This document shows, in pieces, positions 51,075 through 60,100 of a stretch of 64,000 bases of DNA; the first letter of the stretch is position 1; each line of letters begins with the position of its first letter. Origin of the DNA: Flavobacterium poyangense (GTDB lineage: Bacteria > Bacteroidota > Bacteroidia > Flavobacteriales > Flavobacteriaceae); contig NZ_JAALLN010000001.1 of assembly GCF_011751075.1 (NCBI RefSeq), positions 1,091,113-1,155,112 on the forward strand. The letters run 5' to 3'. A program made the position numbers and the translations under genes. The notes beneath the pieces are model-generated. The model had not been told where the DNA came from. It did no database searches and worked only from the letters and a program-made list of their open reading frames with translations.

Positions 51075-52121
51075 TTAGCAAATTATTTCCTGCTTTTCGA
51101 TAAAATTATAAATCACAATTGGGAAAGGAAACGTTTTCAAATTGTTAGCATCTATACCGTTTTCAATTCTTTCTTTTATTTTAATTTTCCAGAATTGAAT
51201 GTGCAAATGCTGATGCGAAAGTTTATGAATAACGGCCGAATCACTGTACTCCTCTATACCTATAATAGTATAGTTAGAAAAAACATCATTTTGAACTGCT
51301 TTTGAAACAAAATCAAAATCGACAACCTCCTGAGTTTCCAAAAGAGGAAATTCATACAAATTATGCCAGATTCCTTTTAATACCCTTTTCCGGATCAAAG
51401 TGTTCCCCAAAACATCCTCGAGAATCAAATAATTAAAAAACCGATTCGTCACTTTTACCTTTTTTGATTTTACAGGCAAAACAGCAACTTTCTTTTTTTG
51501 CAGCGCAGCACAACTATCCATAAAAACACAAACAGGGCAGTTTGGGCTTTTAGGAACACATTGCAAGGCTCCAAATTCCATAATCGCCTGATTAAAGAGA
51601 GCCGGATTGTCTTTCGGCATTATTTCATGAGCAAGTTCCGTAAATTCTTTTTTGGTTGCCGGCAATGCAATATCGGATTCCACATCAAAATAACGGGAAA
51701 GCACCCGAAACACATTCCCATCAACCACAGGTACTGCTTCATTATACGAAAAAGAAGCTATTGCGGCGGCTGTATACTCCCCAACTCCTTTTAATTTTAA
51801 TAACTCTTTATAAGTAGGAGGAAAAACACCGTTTAATTCATTTGCTACATACTGAGCTGTTTTATGTAAATTTCGGGCACGGGAATAATACCCTAATCCC
51901 TGCCAAAGTTTCAAAACCTGTTCTTCATCGGCATTTGCCAAATCAAAAACGGTAGGAAATTCCTTTGTAAAAGAAAAAAAATAAGGCATTCCTTGCGCAA
52001 CTCTGGTCTGTTGCAACATAATTTCTGAGAGCCAAATTAGGTACGGATTGGTCGTTTTTCGCCACGGCAGATCACGCTTGTTCTGTAAATACCAATTTAT
52101 CAATAGGTTATGAAAATTCAT
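51075..52121 (-). CDS. mutY: A/G-specific adenine glycosylase
   Basis: A 348-residue base-excision repair glycosylase that removes adenine opposite 8-oxoguanine. Helix-hairpin-helix LKGVGEYTAAAIASF with the catalytic Asp in VPVVDGNVFRV, and the [4Fe-4S] loop Cx6Cx2Cx5C (CVPKSPNCPVCVFMDSC) are intact. The C-terminal NUDIX-like 8-oxoG recognition domain is present (residues about 230-345). It is the first gene of the mutY-ssb-gldE-gldD operon and divergent from the HU gene. Confidence 0.96.
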   Translation of the reverse strand: MNFHNLLINWYLQNKRDLPWRKTTNPYLIWLSEIMLQQTRVAQGMPYFFSFTKEFPTVFDLANADEEQVLKLWQGLGYYSRARNLHKTAQYVANELNGVFPPTYKELLKLKGVGEYTAAAIASFSYNEAVPVVDGNVFRVLSRYFDVESDIALPATKKEFTELAHEIMPKDNPALFNQAIMEFGALQCVPKSPNCPVCVFMDSCAALQKKKVAVLPVKSKKVKVTNRFFNYLILEDVLGNTLIRKRVLKGIWHNLYEFPLLETQEVVDFDFVSKAVQNDVFSNYTIIGIEEYSDSAVIHKLSHQHLHIQFWKIKIKERIENGIDANNLKTFPFPIVIYNFIEKQEIIC

Positions 52122-52180
52122 TGCAAAATACTTAGATTACAAAAGTAAATGTTTATGTAATTAAAATTTAACGATTTAGC

Positions 52181-52212
52181 TTGATTAATTATTTTTTTAA
52201 TTCCTATATTTG
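52181..52212 (+). promoter_or_regulatory. HU gene promoter
   Basis: TTG (52181-52183), a 21-base spacer and TATATTTG (52205-52212) match the flavobacterial promoter consensus, 48 bp before the start of the HU gene. Confidence 0.8.
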
Positions 52213-52260
52213 CAAACTCAAAAAATAGTACACCATTTATAAAATAAAATAGGAAAGAAA

Positions 52261-52551
52261 ATGACGAAAGCAGATATCGTAGCGAAAATTTCAGAGAAAC
52301 TTGGTCTTGAAAAAGGAGATGTTCAAGCAACAGTAGAAACTTTTATGGAAGAAGTTAAAACTTCACTAGAGACTGGAGATAATGTTTACCTAAGAGGTTT
52401 CGGTAGTTTTATTGTAAAAACTAGAGCTGAAAAAACTGGTAGAAACATTTCTAAAAACACCACTATCAAAATTCCAGCACACAACATTCCTGCTTTTAAA
52501 CCTGCAAAAGTATTTGTAGAAGGGGTTAAAACAAACAACGAAGCTAAATAA
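52261..52551 (+). CDS. HU family DNA-binding protein
   Basis: A 96-residue nucleoid protein. It has the HU helices (MTKADIVAKISEKLGLEKGDVQATVETFMEEVK) and the beta-arm (FGSFIVKTRAEKTGRN, PAHNIPAFKPAKVFVEGV), where the usual arm NPRTG/proline reads NTTIKIPAHNIPAF. It binds and bends DNA non-specifically. Next, 31 bp downstream, is a tiny basic gene, probably in the same transcript. Confidence 0.95.
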   Translation: MTKADIVAKISEKLGLEKGDVQATVETFMEEVKTSLETGDNVYLRGFGSFIVKTRAEKTGRNISKNTTIKIPAHNIPAFKPAKVFVEGVKTNNEAK

Positions 52552-52582
52552 CATTATTAATTAATCATAAAATCGACACGAT

Positions 52583-52675
52583 ATGCCAAGTGGTAAAAAA
52601 AGAAAGAGACATAAGGTAGCTACTCACAAAAGAAAAAAAAGAGCGAGAGCTAACCGTCACAAGAAGAAAAAGTAG
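52583..52675 (+). CDS. 30-residue highly basic protein (COX24/AURKAIP1-like, ribosome-associated candidate)
   Basis: ATG at 52583 opens a 30-codon frame ending TAG at 52675: MPSGKKRKRHKV, then ATHKRKKRARANRHKKKK. Twenty of 30 residues are Lys, Arg or His. It resembles the small AURKAIP1/COX24-like proteins (relatives of the mitochondrial ribosomal protein mS38) annotated in Flavobacteriia. It follows the HU gene, is in the same direction and has its own terminator. It may be the flavobacterial ribosome component bL38, but I cannot compare sequences here. It is too short for ordinary gene calling. Confidence 0.75.
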   Translation: MPSGKKRKRHKVATHKRKKRARANRHKKKK

Positions 52676-52692
52676 TTTTAAACTACTTTTTT
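52667..52692 (+). terminator. Terminator overlapping the small-gene stop codon
   Basis: AAAAAGTAGTT and AACTACTTTTTT form a stem around TTA with a T-run; the TAG stop codon lies in its 5' arm. The following 52693-52976 has only low-complexity AAATCC/AGATTT tracts and no gene. Confidence 0.8.
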
Positions 52693-52976
52693 CTTTTTAA
52701 ACGTTCATTGAAATTTGGGAAAGTTCAAAAATTCCAAAAGATAAAATCCAAAATCCAAAAAAAGAGAAGTCAGTACAGATTTCAATTGGAATTCGGAATT
52801 TGAAAATTTGAGATTTAACTTTTCCCTCCCGGGTTTAATACCTGTTAAAAAATATTGTTTAATCCATCTGTAGATAAGATTTTAGATTTCAGATTTGAGA
52901 TTTTAGATTTTTCTTTAAAGTCTATACTCTTTTCTCTTTACTCTATTTTCTGAAAAAACAGATAAAAATTTACAGT

Positions 52977-54521
52977 GTGAATAAAGAATTAATCATTAGA
53001 TCTAGTTCTGATGCCGTAGATTTTGCCTTATTAAAAGATGGAAAACTAATTGAATTACACAAAGAAGAAGAGAAAAGCAATTTTCAGGTTGGTGATATTT
53101 TTATTGCCAAAATACGAAAACCAGTTGCCGGACTTAACGCTGCTTTTGTAAATGTAGGCTTCGAAAAAGATGCTTTTTTACATTATCATGATTTAGGGCC
53201 TAACTTAGCTTCCCAACTGAAATTCATAAAACTTGTAAGCGCAGGTAAAATAAAAGATTTCTCCCTAAAAACCTTTCAGTTTGAAAAAGAGATTGACAAA
53301 GATGGCATCATTACTGATATTTTAAGTGCCAATCAATCTGTTTTAGTACAAGTTGTAAAAGAACCTATATCTACCAAAGGTCCAAGAATAAGCGCTGAGC
53401 TTTCATTGGCAGGAAGATTTATTGTTCTCGTTCCGTTTTCTGACCGTGTTTCTATTTCACAAAAAATAGAAGACAAAAAGGAAAAGGATCGTCTAAAAAA
53501 ACTTGTATTATCGATCAAACCTAAAGGATTTGGTGTTATTGTTCGTACAGTAGCCGAAGGCAAAAACGTAGCCGAATTAGAAAAAGATTTGCAGAACCTG
53601 CTTGGCAGATGGTCTGCAATGTGTAAAAAATTACCAACTGCTCATCATCCCTCAAAAGTATTAGGAGAGCTTAACAGAGCCTCTTCAATATTAAGAGACG
53701 TATTTAATGATACCTTCAGCGGTATTCAGATAGATGATGAAGAGTTGTACCACCAAACAAAGGAATACTTGCAAGAAATTGCACCTTCCAAACAATCGAT
53801 TGTTAAGTTTTATCAATCAAATGACACTCCAATTTTTGAGAAATACAATATAGAAAGACAAATCAAAACTTCATTTGGAAGAACGGTCTCCATGAGCAAA
53901 GGCGCTTATTTGATAATCGAACATACAGAAGCGCTGCACGTCATTGACGTAAACAGCGGAAATCGTTCGAATAAAGCGACGAATCAGGAAGATACCGCCA
54001 TGGAAGTGAATATGATTGCCGCCGCTGAAATTGCCAGACAACTTCGTTTGCGTGATATGGGCGGAATAATCGTAGTTGATTTTATTGATATGTCTAATCC
54101 TGAAAACAGGAAGGTCCTGTTCGACTTCTTGCGAGAAGAAATGAGCGACGATAAAGCAAAGCATAAAATCTTACCACCGAGTAAATTTGGGCTAGTCCAG
54201 ATTACAAGACAACGCGTAAGACCAGAAGTTAACATTAAAACCAGAGAAGAGGATCCAAACAATGAGAATGGTGAAATTGAAGCACCAATTTTAATCATTG
54301 ATAAAATCACTTCTGACCTGGAAAGAATTTTAAAAACCCACAATAAGGTTGTACTAAACACACATCCGTTTGTGGCTGCATACCTCAGTAAAGGTTTTCC
54401 ATCCTTACGTTCAAAATGGTTTTTTGAACATAAGAAATGGGTGAAAATCATACCTCGTGACGCTTACACGTACTTAGAATACCATTTCTATGACAAAAAA
54501 GGAAATGTTATTTCAGAATAA
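52977..54521 (+). CDS. rng: Ribonuclease E/G family protein (RNase G-like)
   Basis: A 514-residue endoribonuclease of the RNase E/G type. It starts with GTG at 52977 (NKELIIRSSSDAVDFALLKDG). The S1 domain (residues about 35-130) includes VGDIFIAKIRKPVAGLNAAFVNVGFEKDAFLH. The catalytic Asp residues are in HVIDVNSGNRS and IIVVDFIDM. The Zn-link motif CPxCxGxG that normally follows the TRQRVRPE segment is absent, replaced by an acidic loop (REEDPNNENGEIEAP). It processes rRNA and mRNA in the cytoplasm. Confidence 0.93.
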   Translation: MNKELIIRSSSDAVDFALLKDGKLIELHKEEEKSNFQVGDIFIAKIRKPVAGLNAAFVNVGFEKDAFLHYHDLGPNLASQLKFIKLVSAGKIKDFSLKTFQFEKEIDKDGIITDILSANQSVLVQVVKEPISTKGPRISAELSLAGRFIVLVPFSDRVSISQKIEDKKEKDRLKKLVLSIKPKGFGVIVRTVAEGKNVAELEKDLQNLLGRWSAMCKKLPTAHHPSKVLGELNRASSILRDVFNDTFSGIQIDDEELYHQTKEYLQEIAPSKQSIVKFYQSNDTPIFEKYNIERQIKTSFGRTVSMSKGAYLIIEHTEALHVIDVNSGNRSNKATNQEDTAMEVNMIAAAEIARQLRLRDMGGIIVVDFIDMSNPENRKVLFDFLREEMSDDKAKHKILPPSKFGLVQITRQRVRPEVNIKTREEDPNNENGEIEAPILIIDKITSDLERILKTHNKVVLNTHPFVAAYLSKGFPSLRSKWFFEHKKWVKIIPRDAYTYLEYHFYDKKGNVISE

Positions 54522-54523
54522 AC

Positions 54524-54557
54524 AAAAACCGCTTCTCGAAAGATTAGCGGTTTTTTT
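54524..54557 (+). terminator. Terminator after the RNase G-like gene
   Basis: AAAAACCGCT (54524-54533) pairs with AGCGGTTTTT (54546-54555) over a 12-base loop and ends with TTTTTTT. Confidence 0.85.
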
Positions 54558-54575
54558 ATGCCTTTTTTTTTGCTT

Positions 54576-54657
54576 TTTTTTGCCACAGATTTCACAGATT
54601 CAAAGGATTATTCCTTAGTTTGTAAAAAAATAATTCGTGCAATTCGCGGCCAACTCT
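54576..54657. repeat. Dispersed CCACAGATT...AATTCGTGCAATTCGCGGC repeat
   Basis: GCCACAGATTTCACAGATTC, then AAAGGATTATTCCTTAG, then AATAATTCGTGCAATTCG. It is made of the same two halves as the unit at 48480-48575 but with one half inverted. Confidence 0.7.
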
Positions 54658-54674
54658 TAAACTCGATACGATAA

Positions 54675-57050
54675 CTATTCTCTAATAACCTCAACTCTTC
54701 TGTTAATTTCATTACCGGATTCATCGACAACTGTTATGTAATGAAAGCCTGCGCTCATCATAATTGGTTTTTCATGAAATACCTTGGTGACACCTTTATA
54801 AACGTGATCGACGTACCAAAACAGTTGTTTTTCTCTCTGCGAATAGGCTACTTTAAAAATCACGGGCTGTACTTCACTGTTAAAGTTCTTCGTTAAATAG
54901 ATTTTACTGTTGGCTTTTGGATAAATAAAGTCCATAGAAGCCGTTTGTGTACCGACACAATTTTCTTTGAAAGGCGGCAACGGAACATACTCTATATGCT
55001 TGCTTTTATAATACCAGGCCATAACTGGCGGCAATACAAACCAGTTTTTGGTCATCATTTTATCGACACTTTCACAACTGCTGTTTACCTGAAATTGTTC
55101 GCTTTGATCTAAATGAATTATTTTATGATATGGACAAACGGTCGTTGTTTTTCCTTTTTTTGCTACCAATTGCTTAATTTTTGGACAGCCTTCCTTGGCC
55201 AAATGTCCGCTTAAACGACAAACTTCTACTTCATTTAAATCTTCATAAGGAATTCCGAACCATCTTTGTCTTGGAAGCAAATTGAATACATCAAACAAAA
55301 TAGGTGCAGCGCTTGTAACTCCGGTCAGCGTTGGCCTACCCTCTCCTGTTGCGTTTCCGACCCAAACTCCTACAACATATCTGGAATTTGTTCCAATGGC
55401 CCAAGCATCACGATTACCGAAACTCGTTCCTGTTTTCCAGGCGATTTTAAGCGAACTGTCGTAAAACTTCCACGCCTCATCTCCTTCCGGTCTGTTTACC
55501 TCTTCCATGGCATTGTACGTCAACCAAATTGATCCTGCGCCTATTGTATTCTTCTGCTCACTTTCTGATCCGAAATCAGACTTAAAATCGCTGTCGTAAT
55601 TTAATTCTGTAAACTCATTGGTTCTGTACTTTCCGTGGCTTTTATTAAAATAATTTACTGTTGAAGATAAATTGGAATAGGTTCGGCACAAATCCCATAA
55701 ATTACTTTCGGCGCCTCCCAAAATAAGAGACAGACCATAATGATCCGGAGATTTATTGATGTCTTTTAATTTAAACTTTTGCAGTTCTTCATAAAACTTA
55801 TTCACTCCAAAATCCTGCAGCATCAAAACTGCCGGAATATTTAAAGAACGGGACAAGGCTCTGTGTGCCGGAACAGCGCCATCGAAAGTCAAATTAAAAT
55901 TCTGCGGCGTATAACCTGCAATCTGAGTAGGAATATCGGCAACTAAAGTATTCGGCAACAGCTCTCCATCGTCCAGCATGGCAGCATACAACAACGGTTT
56001 AAGAATACTTCCTGTACTTCTTGGTGCTGCAATAATATCAACATCTTTTTGATGGTCACGGTCTGTTGGCGAATTCCCGACATAACTGATTACATTTCTA
56101 TCCTGAACATCAATCACCAAAATCGCTAGGTTATTGACTTCATTTTGCCTGTATTGATTGTAATAATATTTAGCAATCTGATTTACCCTGTTTTGCAACG
56201 CAACATCGACAGTTGTTCTAACTCGCGTTCCTTCTGCATTCTTTGCCACTCGCTGCAATAAATGCGGGGCAATTTGAGGCAGATTATACGGTTTTTGAGG
56301 CAAAGGTTCCTCAATAGAAAGTTCGTAGGTCTGTTTGTCAATACTGCCCTCTTTATGCAGCTTTAACAAGAGTCGATTACGTTTCTCTAATAACTTGATC
56401 TGGTTTTTTCCGGGATAAATCAAACTCGGAGCATTTGGCAAAACCGCCAAAGTTGCACTCTCCGCCCATGATAATTGACTGGATTGCACTCCAAAATAAC
56501 GCCAGGAGGCCATTTCGAGTCCAACGACATTCCCTCCAAAGGGAGCGTGTGCGGCATACAATTCGAGAATTTCGTTTTTAGAATATCCTAATTCCAATCT
56601 GGTTGCGAGAATAACTTCTATTACTTTTTCAAAATAGGTTCTCTTTTTTCCTTTTCGGGACAATCGGATCACTTGCTGTGTAAGCGTACTTCCTCCACGA
56701 ACTACTTTTCCCGCTTTCCTATTCTGCTTAATTGCGTTCACCATCGCAACCGGATTAAATCCGGGATGCTTGTAGAAATACTCGTCTTCAAAATAAACGA
56801 TACATTTTTTAAACTTATCCGGAACACTGTCCTGAGCAGGAAAACGCCATTGCCCGTCACGAGCAATTTTAGCGCCTAGTAATTCTCCCTCTTTACTTTC
56901 TATAATAGTAGAATAAGGTTCTTTAAACAAAGTCCCGGGTAGCGAAAAATAATAAATCACCAACAGCAAAAATGCTACTAGTGATTTAATTTTATTTCTT
57001 TTTATCCAATTTATAGTGCGCTGAAAAAGCGCTTTTAATTTATTTTTCAA
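54675..57050 (-). CDS. pbpC: Penicillin-binding protein 1C
   Basis: A 791-residue bifunctional peptidoglycan synthase. It has an N-terminal transmembrane anchor (about 20-40), a GT51 glycosyltransferase domain (KCIVYFEDEYFYKHPGFNP, VVRGGSTLTQQVIRLSRKGKK), a transpeptidase domain with SxxK near residue 345 (TGSILKP), the SLN motif in SRSLNIPA and KTGT in WKTGTSFGNRD, and a C-terminal BiPBP_C domain. Size and order match PBP1C. It is paired with the alpha-2-macroglobulin gene upstream, as in many bacteria, with a palindromic repeat in the 83-bp gap. Confidence 0.95.
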   Translation of the reverse strand: MKNKLKALFQRTINWIKRNKIKSLVAFLLLVIYYFSLPGTLFKEPYSTIIESKEGELLGAKIARDGQWRFPAQDSVPDKFKKCIVYFEDEYFYKHPGFNPVAMVNAIKQNRKAGKVVRGGSTLTQQVIRLSRKGKKRTYFEKVIEVILATRLELGYSKNEILELYAAHAPFGGNVVGLEMASWRYFGVQSSQLSWAESATLAVLPNAPSLIYPGKNQIKLLEKRNRLLLKLHKEGSIDKQTYELSIEEPLPQKPYNLPQIAPHLLQRVAKNAEGTRVRTTVDVALQNRVNQIAKYYYNQYRQNEVNNLAILVIDVQDRNVISYVGNSPTDRDHQKDVDIIAAPRSTGSILKPLLYAAMLDDGELLPNTLVADIPTQIAGYTPQNFNLTFDGAVPAHRALSRSLNIPAVLMLQDFGVNKFYEELQKFKLKDINKSPDHYGLSLILGGAESNLWDLCRTYSNLSSTVNYFNKSHGKYRTNEFTELNYDSDFKSDFGSESEQKNTIGAGSIWLTYNAMEEVNRPEGDEAWKFYDSSLKIAWKTGTSFGNRDAWAIGTNSRYVVGVWVGNATGEGRPTLTGVTSAAPILFDVFNLLPRQRWFGIPYEDLNEVEVCRLSGHLAKEGCPKIKQLVAKKGKTTTVCPYHKIIHLDQSEQFQVNSSCESVDKMMTKNWFVLPPVMAWYYKSKHIEYVPLPPFKENCVGTQTASMDFIYPKANSKIYLTKNFNSEVQPVIFKVAYSQREKQLFWYVDHVYKGVTKVFHEKPIMMSAGFHYITVVDESGNEINRRVEVIRE

Positions 57051-57093
57051 CTTTACGGTTTTAATATTCTAACCATTTTATATAAAAAAAAAT

Positions 57094-57126
57094 AAACCTG
57101 ACAGGTTTTAGAAACCTGTCAGATTT
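57094..57126. repeat. Palindromic CTGACAGG element between the alpha-2-macroglobulin gene and pbpC
   Basis: AAACCTGACAGGTTT pairs with the following AAACCTGTCAGATTT, and the element is a near copy of 42234-42266. In the transcript reading from the macroglobulin gene into pbpC it forms a hairpin, which might weaken read-through or stabilise an RNA end. Confidence 0.75.
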
Positions 57127-57133
57127 AAAAAAA

Positions 57134-60100
57134 TTATTTTACGACTGCTACCCAAAATCCTTTTGTTCTGGCGAGGAACGTATGATCGTACATCGCTTCG
57201 CATTGTAAGCCCGGTAAATAATAGCTTCCTAAATAAGAAGCATTCAATAAAATTTTGAATTTTTTAGTTTCTCCGGCTTTTAAACCAAAATAGAAATTAG
57301 TCCTGTCATCACGAATATCGATATAATCAGCTACATTATTTGTTGCTTCGCCATAATCGGTAAAACGGGTGTTTACAATCTCAAATCCTGATGGTAGAAT
57401 CTGCGACAAAGCTACATTCTGCACATATTCATTTTTCTGATTTTTAATTGTCACCTCGGCAACAAATTCTGTTCCCTGTGTAATTCTGGAAACATCAATT
57501 ACGCCGCCCTTTCTGTTTTTGAAAACTATTCCGGCAGAAAGATTCGTCTGAACCGGGTTTTCCTGACCAATTGGAAGAATTCCCGTATTGAGCACACGAA
57601 CGTAAATCGTATTCTTTTTATTGTTTCTTAAAGTAATACTGTTTGTTCCGGATTTCACCACTAAACTTCTGTCAGCGACTGTTTTAGCTGTTTTTATTTG
57701 TTGTGCTTTTCCATCCTTGCTAAGCTGAATATCAATTCCTTTTGGACCATTATTCAGCGAGAATTTAGACATTGCATACAAACAATAGGCGGTGGTCTGC
57801 GTACTCATCCATTGATCACTTGCCATATTTTTGGCCAGCTTTCTTGCCATTAGGAAAGCATTCTCTTTCTGATTTAATAACAATAAAGTTTCCAGTGCCA
57901 TAGCTCTGTTTCTGTCGCCTGAACCATAATAGTAATAGTTGTAACCATCTGAACTATCGTCAATTTTACTGTGCAGCAAGAGTGTTAATCCGGCGCTTTT
58001 CTGACCTGCCAAAACATAAGCTGCGGCCAATCGCAATTTACTTTCGTTTGAAACTCCGGTTGTTTCGCGTAACCTGTTCATAGAAGACAAATCAGGAGAA
58101 CCTGCCAAGGCCAATGTATACAAACGATACGCCTGCGCCAGATCATTGCCGTAACGTTGTTCAAAACGCCATTTTTTAGCTTCTTTTTGTTGATATGAAA
58201 TCCATTTTGATTTAAAATTAATTGGTAAAACATAACCTTTTTTCTCTGCTTCAATTATAAAATGTCCGGCATAAGAAGTTCCCCAATCGTCTGCAATTGT
58301 ATTTCCCTGCCAGTACGAAAGTCCTCCGTTTGCCAATTGAAAACTTCCTAATCTAATAATTCCTGCCGCTACATTTTTCTGAATAAGTTGCTGACGCGTT
58401 GCATCAATGTCTGCAACATCATTTAAAAATAATTGCGGAAAAACAGAAGATGTAGTTTGTTCTACACAACCGTGCGGATATTGAATCAGGTATTGCAATC
58501 TTCCGTTCAGATTAATTGTTGGCATTGAGGAAACCTCCAGTTTGGCTTTATTGCTTCCTGAAACTCCAAAGGTTTTCCAGGTAATCGTTCTGGAACTGTT
58601 TGGCAGCAAAATCACATCGGTATACGTATTGGTTACCGGATTCGGATTTGTCATATCAATCTCTACATCATAGGATGATTTTTCTTTCCCTGAAGTAGCA
58701 ACAATCTGCACTTTTGCAATTCCGGTCTGATTTCCTACTGCCAAATTAAAATACGCCATTTTTTCATCAGGCTGCGCAAAGGCTACATTTTGAACGGTAC
58801 TTCCTACCACCTGCAACCCATTGCTGGTTTTAATCTGAACTCTTACGTTTTTGATATTTCTCTCTGTCGCAAAAACGGTAACCGGAATAGTTACTTTTTC
58901 TGATGGCGAGATTTTTCGTGGCAACGAAGCCAATACCATCAACGGACTGCGAACCGGAGTTGCTTTTTCTACACTTCCGTACGCACTTGTTTCCGCATCA
59001 CCCGCCACAACCATCGTTCGTACTGAACCAATGTATTTTGGCAACTTAACCTGATGTGTTTTGGTCTGTCCTTTTTCTAATTTAAATGGGCCTAGATAAA
59101 TTACAACTGGTTTAAAACGATTGGCTTTTTTAGCTTTTCCACCACCTAAATCCTGGTCCCCACCGATACTAAAAATCTGATTTACTTTTCCGCCATAAGC
59201 ACCAATTACATCATCGTATACGTCCCAGGTTTTTACCCCCAAAGCTTCGCGCACATAGAAACTATCCCATGCATTTGGTGTTTTAAATCGGGTTAGATCT
59301 AATAAACCTTCGTCTACAATAGCAATCGTATAGGTCATTGCTTTACCGGATTTCTCACTTACTTTTACAGGAAATGATTGTTCGGGTTTTAAAACGTCGG
59401 GCATTGTAAGTGCCGGCTCTAATTTTGTATTTTTATCTACAACACCAATCGGAACAATTCCGTACATACGAATCGGAGAATCATTTTTGGTCGAGGCATG
59501 AGGCTGCAAAAGTGTAATATTAAAATAAACATTGGGTGCCATTGCTGATGTGATCGGCACTTCTACTTTTGTTTCTCCTTTTTTAGTTTTCACCCAAAGC
59601 GTTTGTACCACTCTTGAACCATTTTCGATAGAGACCAAAGCACGTCCACCCTCACTTGAAGGGAAAGAAATCTGTGCCTTCTCCCCTACGGCATACTCTT
59701 TTTTGTCGGTAGAAAACACCAGCATATTAGCTGTTGAAGCATCTGTATTTCTAGTTTTCCCGGACCAGATTGGCCAATCGATGTTTACTGTTAAGGCAGC
59801 AGCGTGCCCTCCGGTTTCATCTGAAACCCGAATCATATAACGTCCCCATTCTTCATCTGTTAAAGCAAATTGTATACTTGCTTTACCACTTGAATTTGTG
59901 CTTACCTTAAATGTTTTATAAGAAGTTGTTGCTTCTGAAGAGTTGTAATTTGACAAATTATCACTTGAAGCATCCCACCACCAGCGCCATTCTACTTTAT
60001 AAACTTTTATTTCCAGATCTCTAACAGCTTTTGGTCTTCCGTTTTCGTCGACCGTCACTATATCGAAACGATTGTTTGTTCTCGTCTCAAGCATTCCGTA

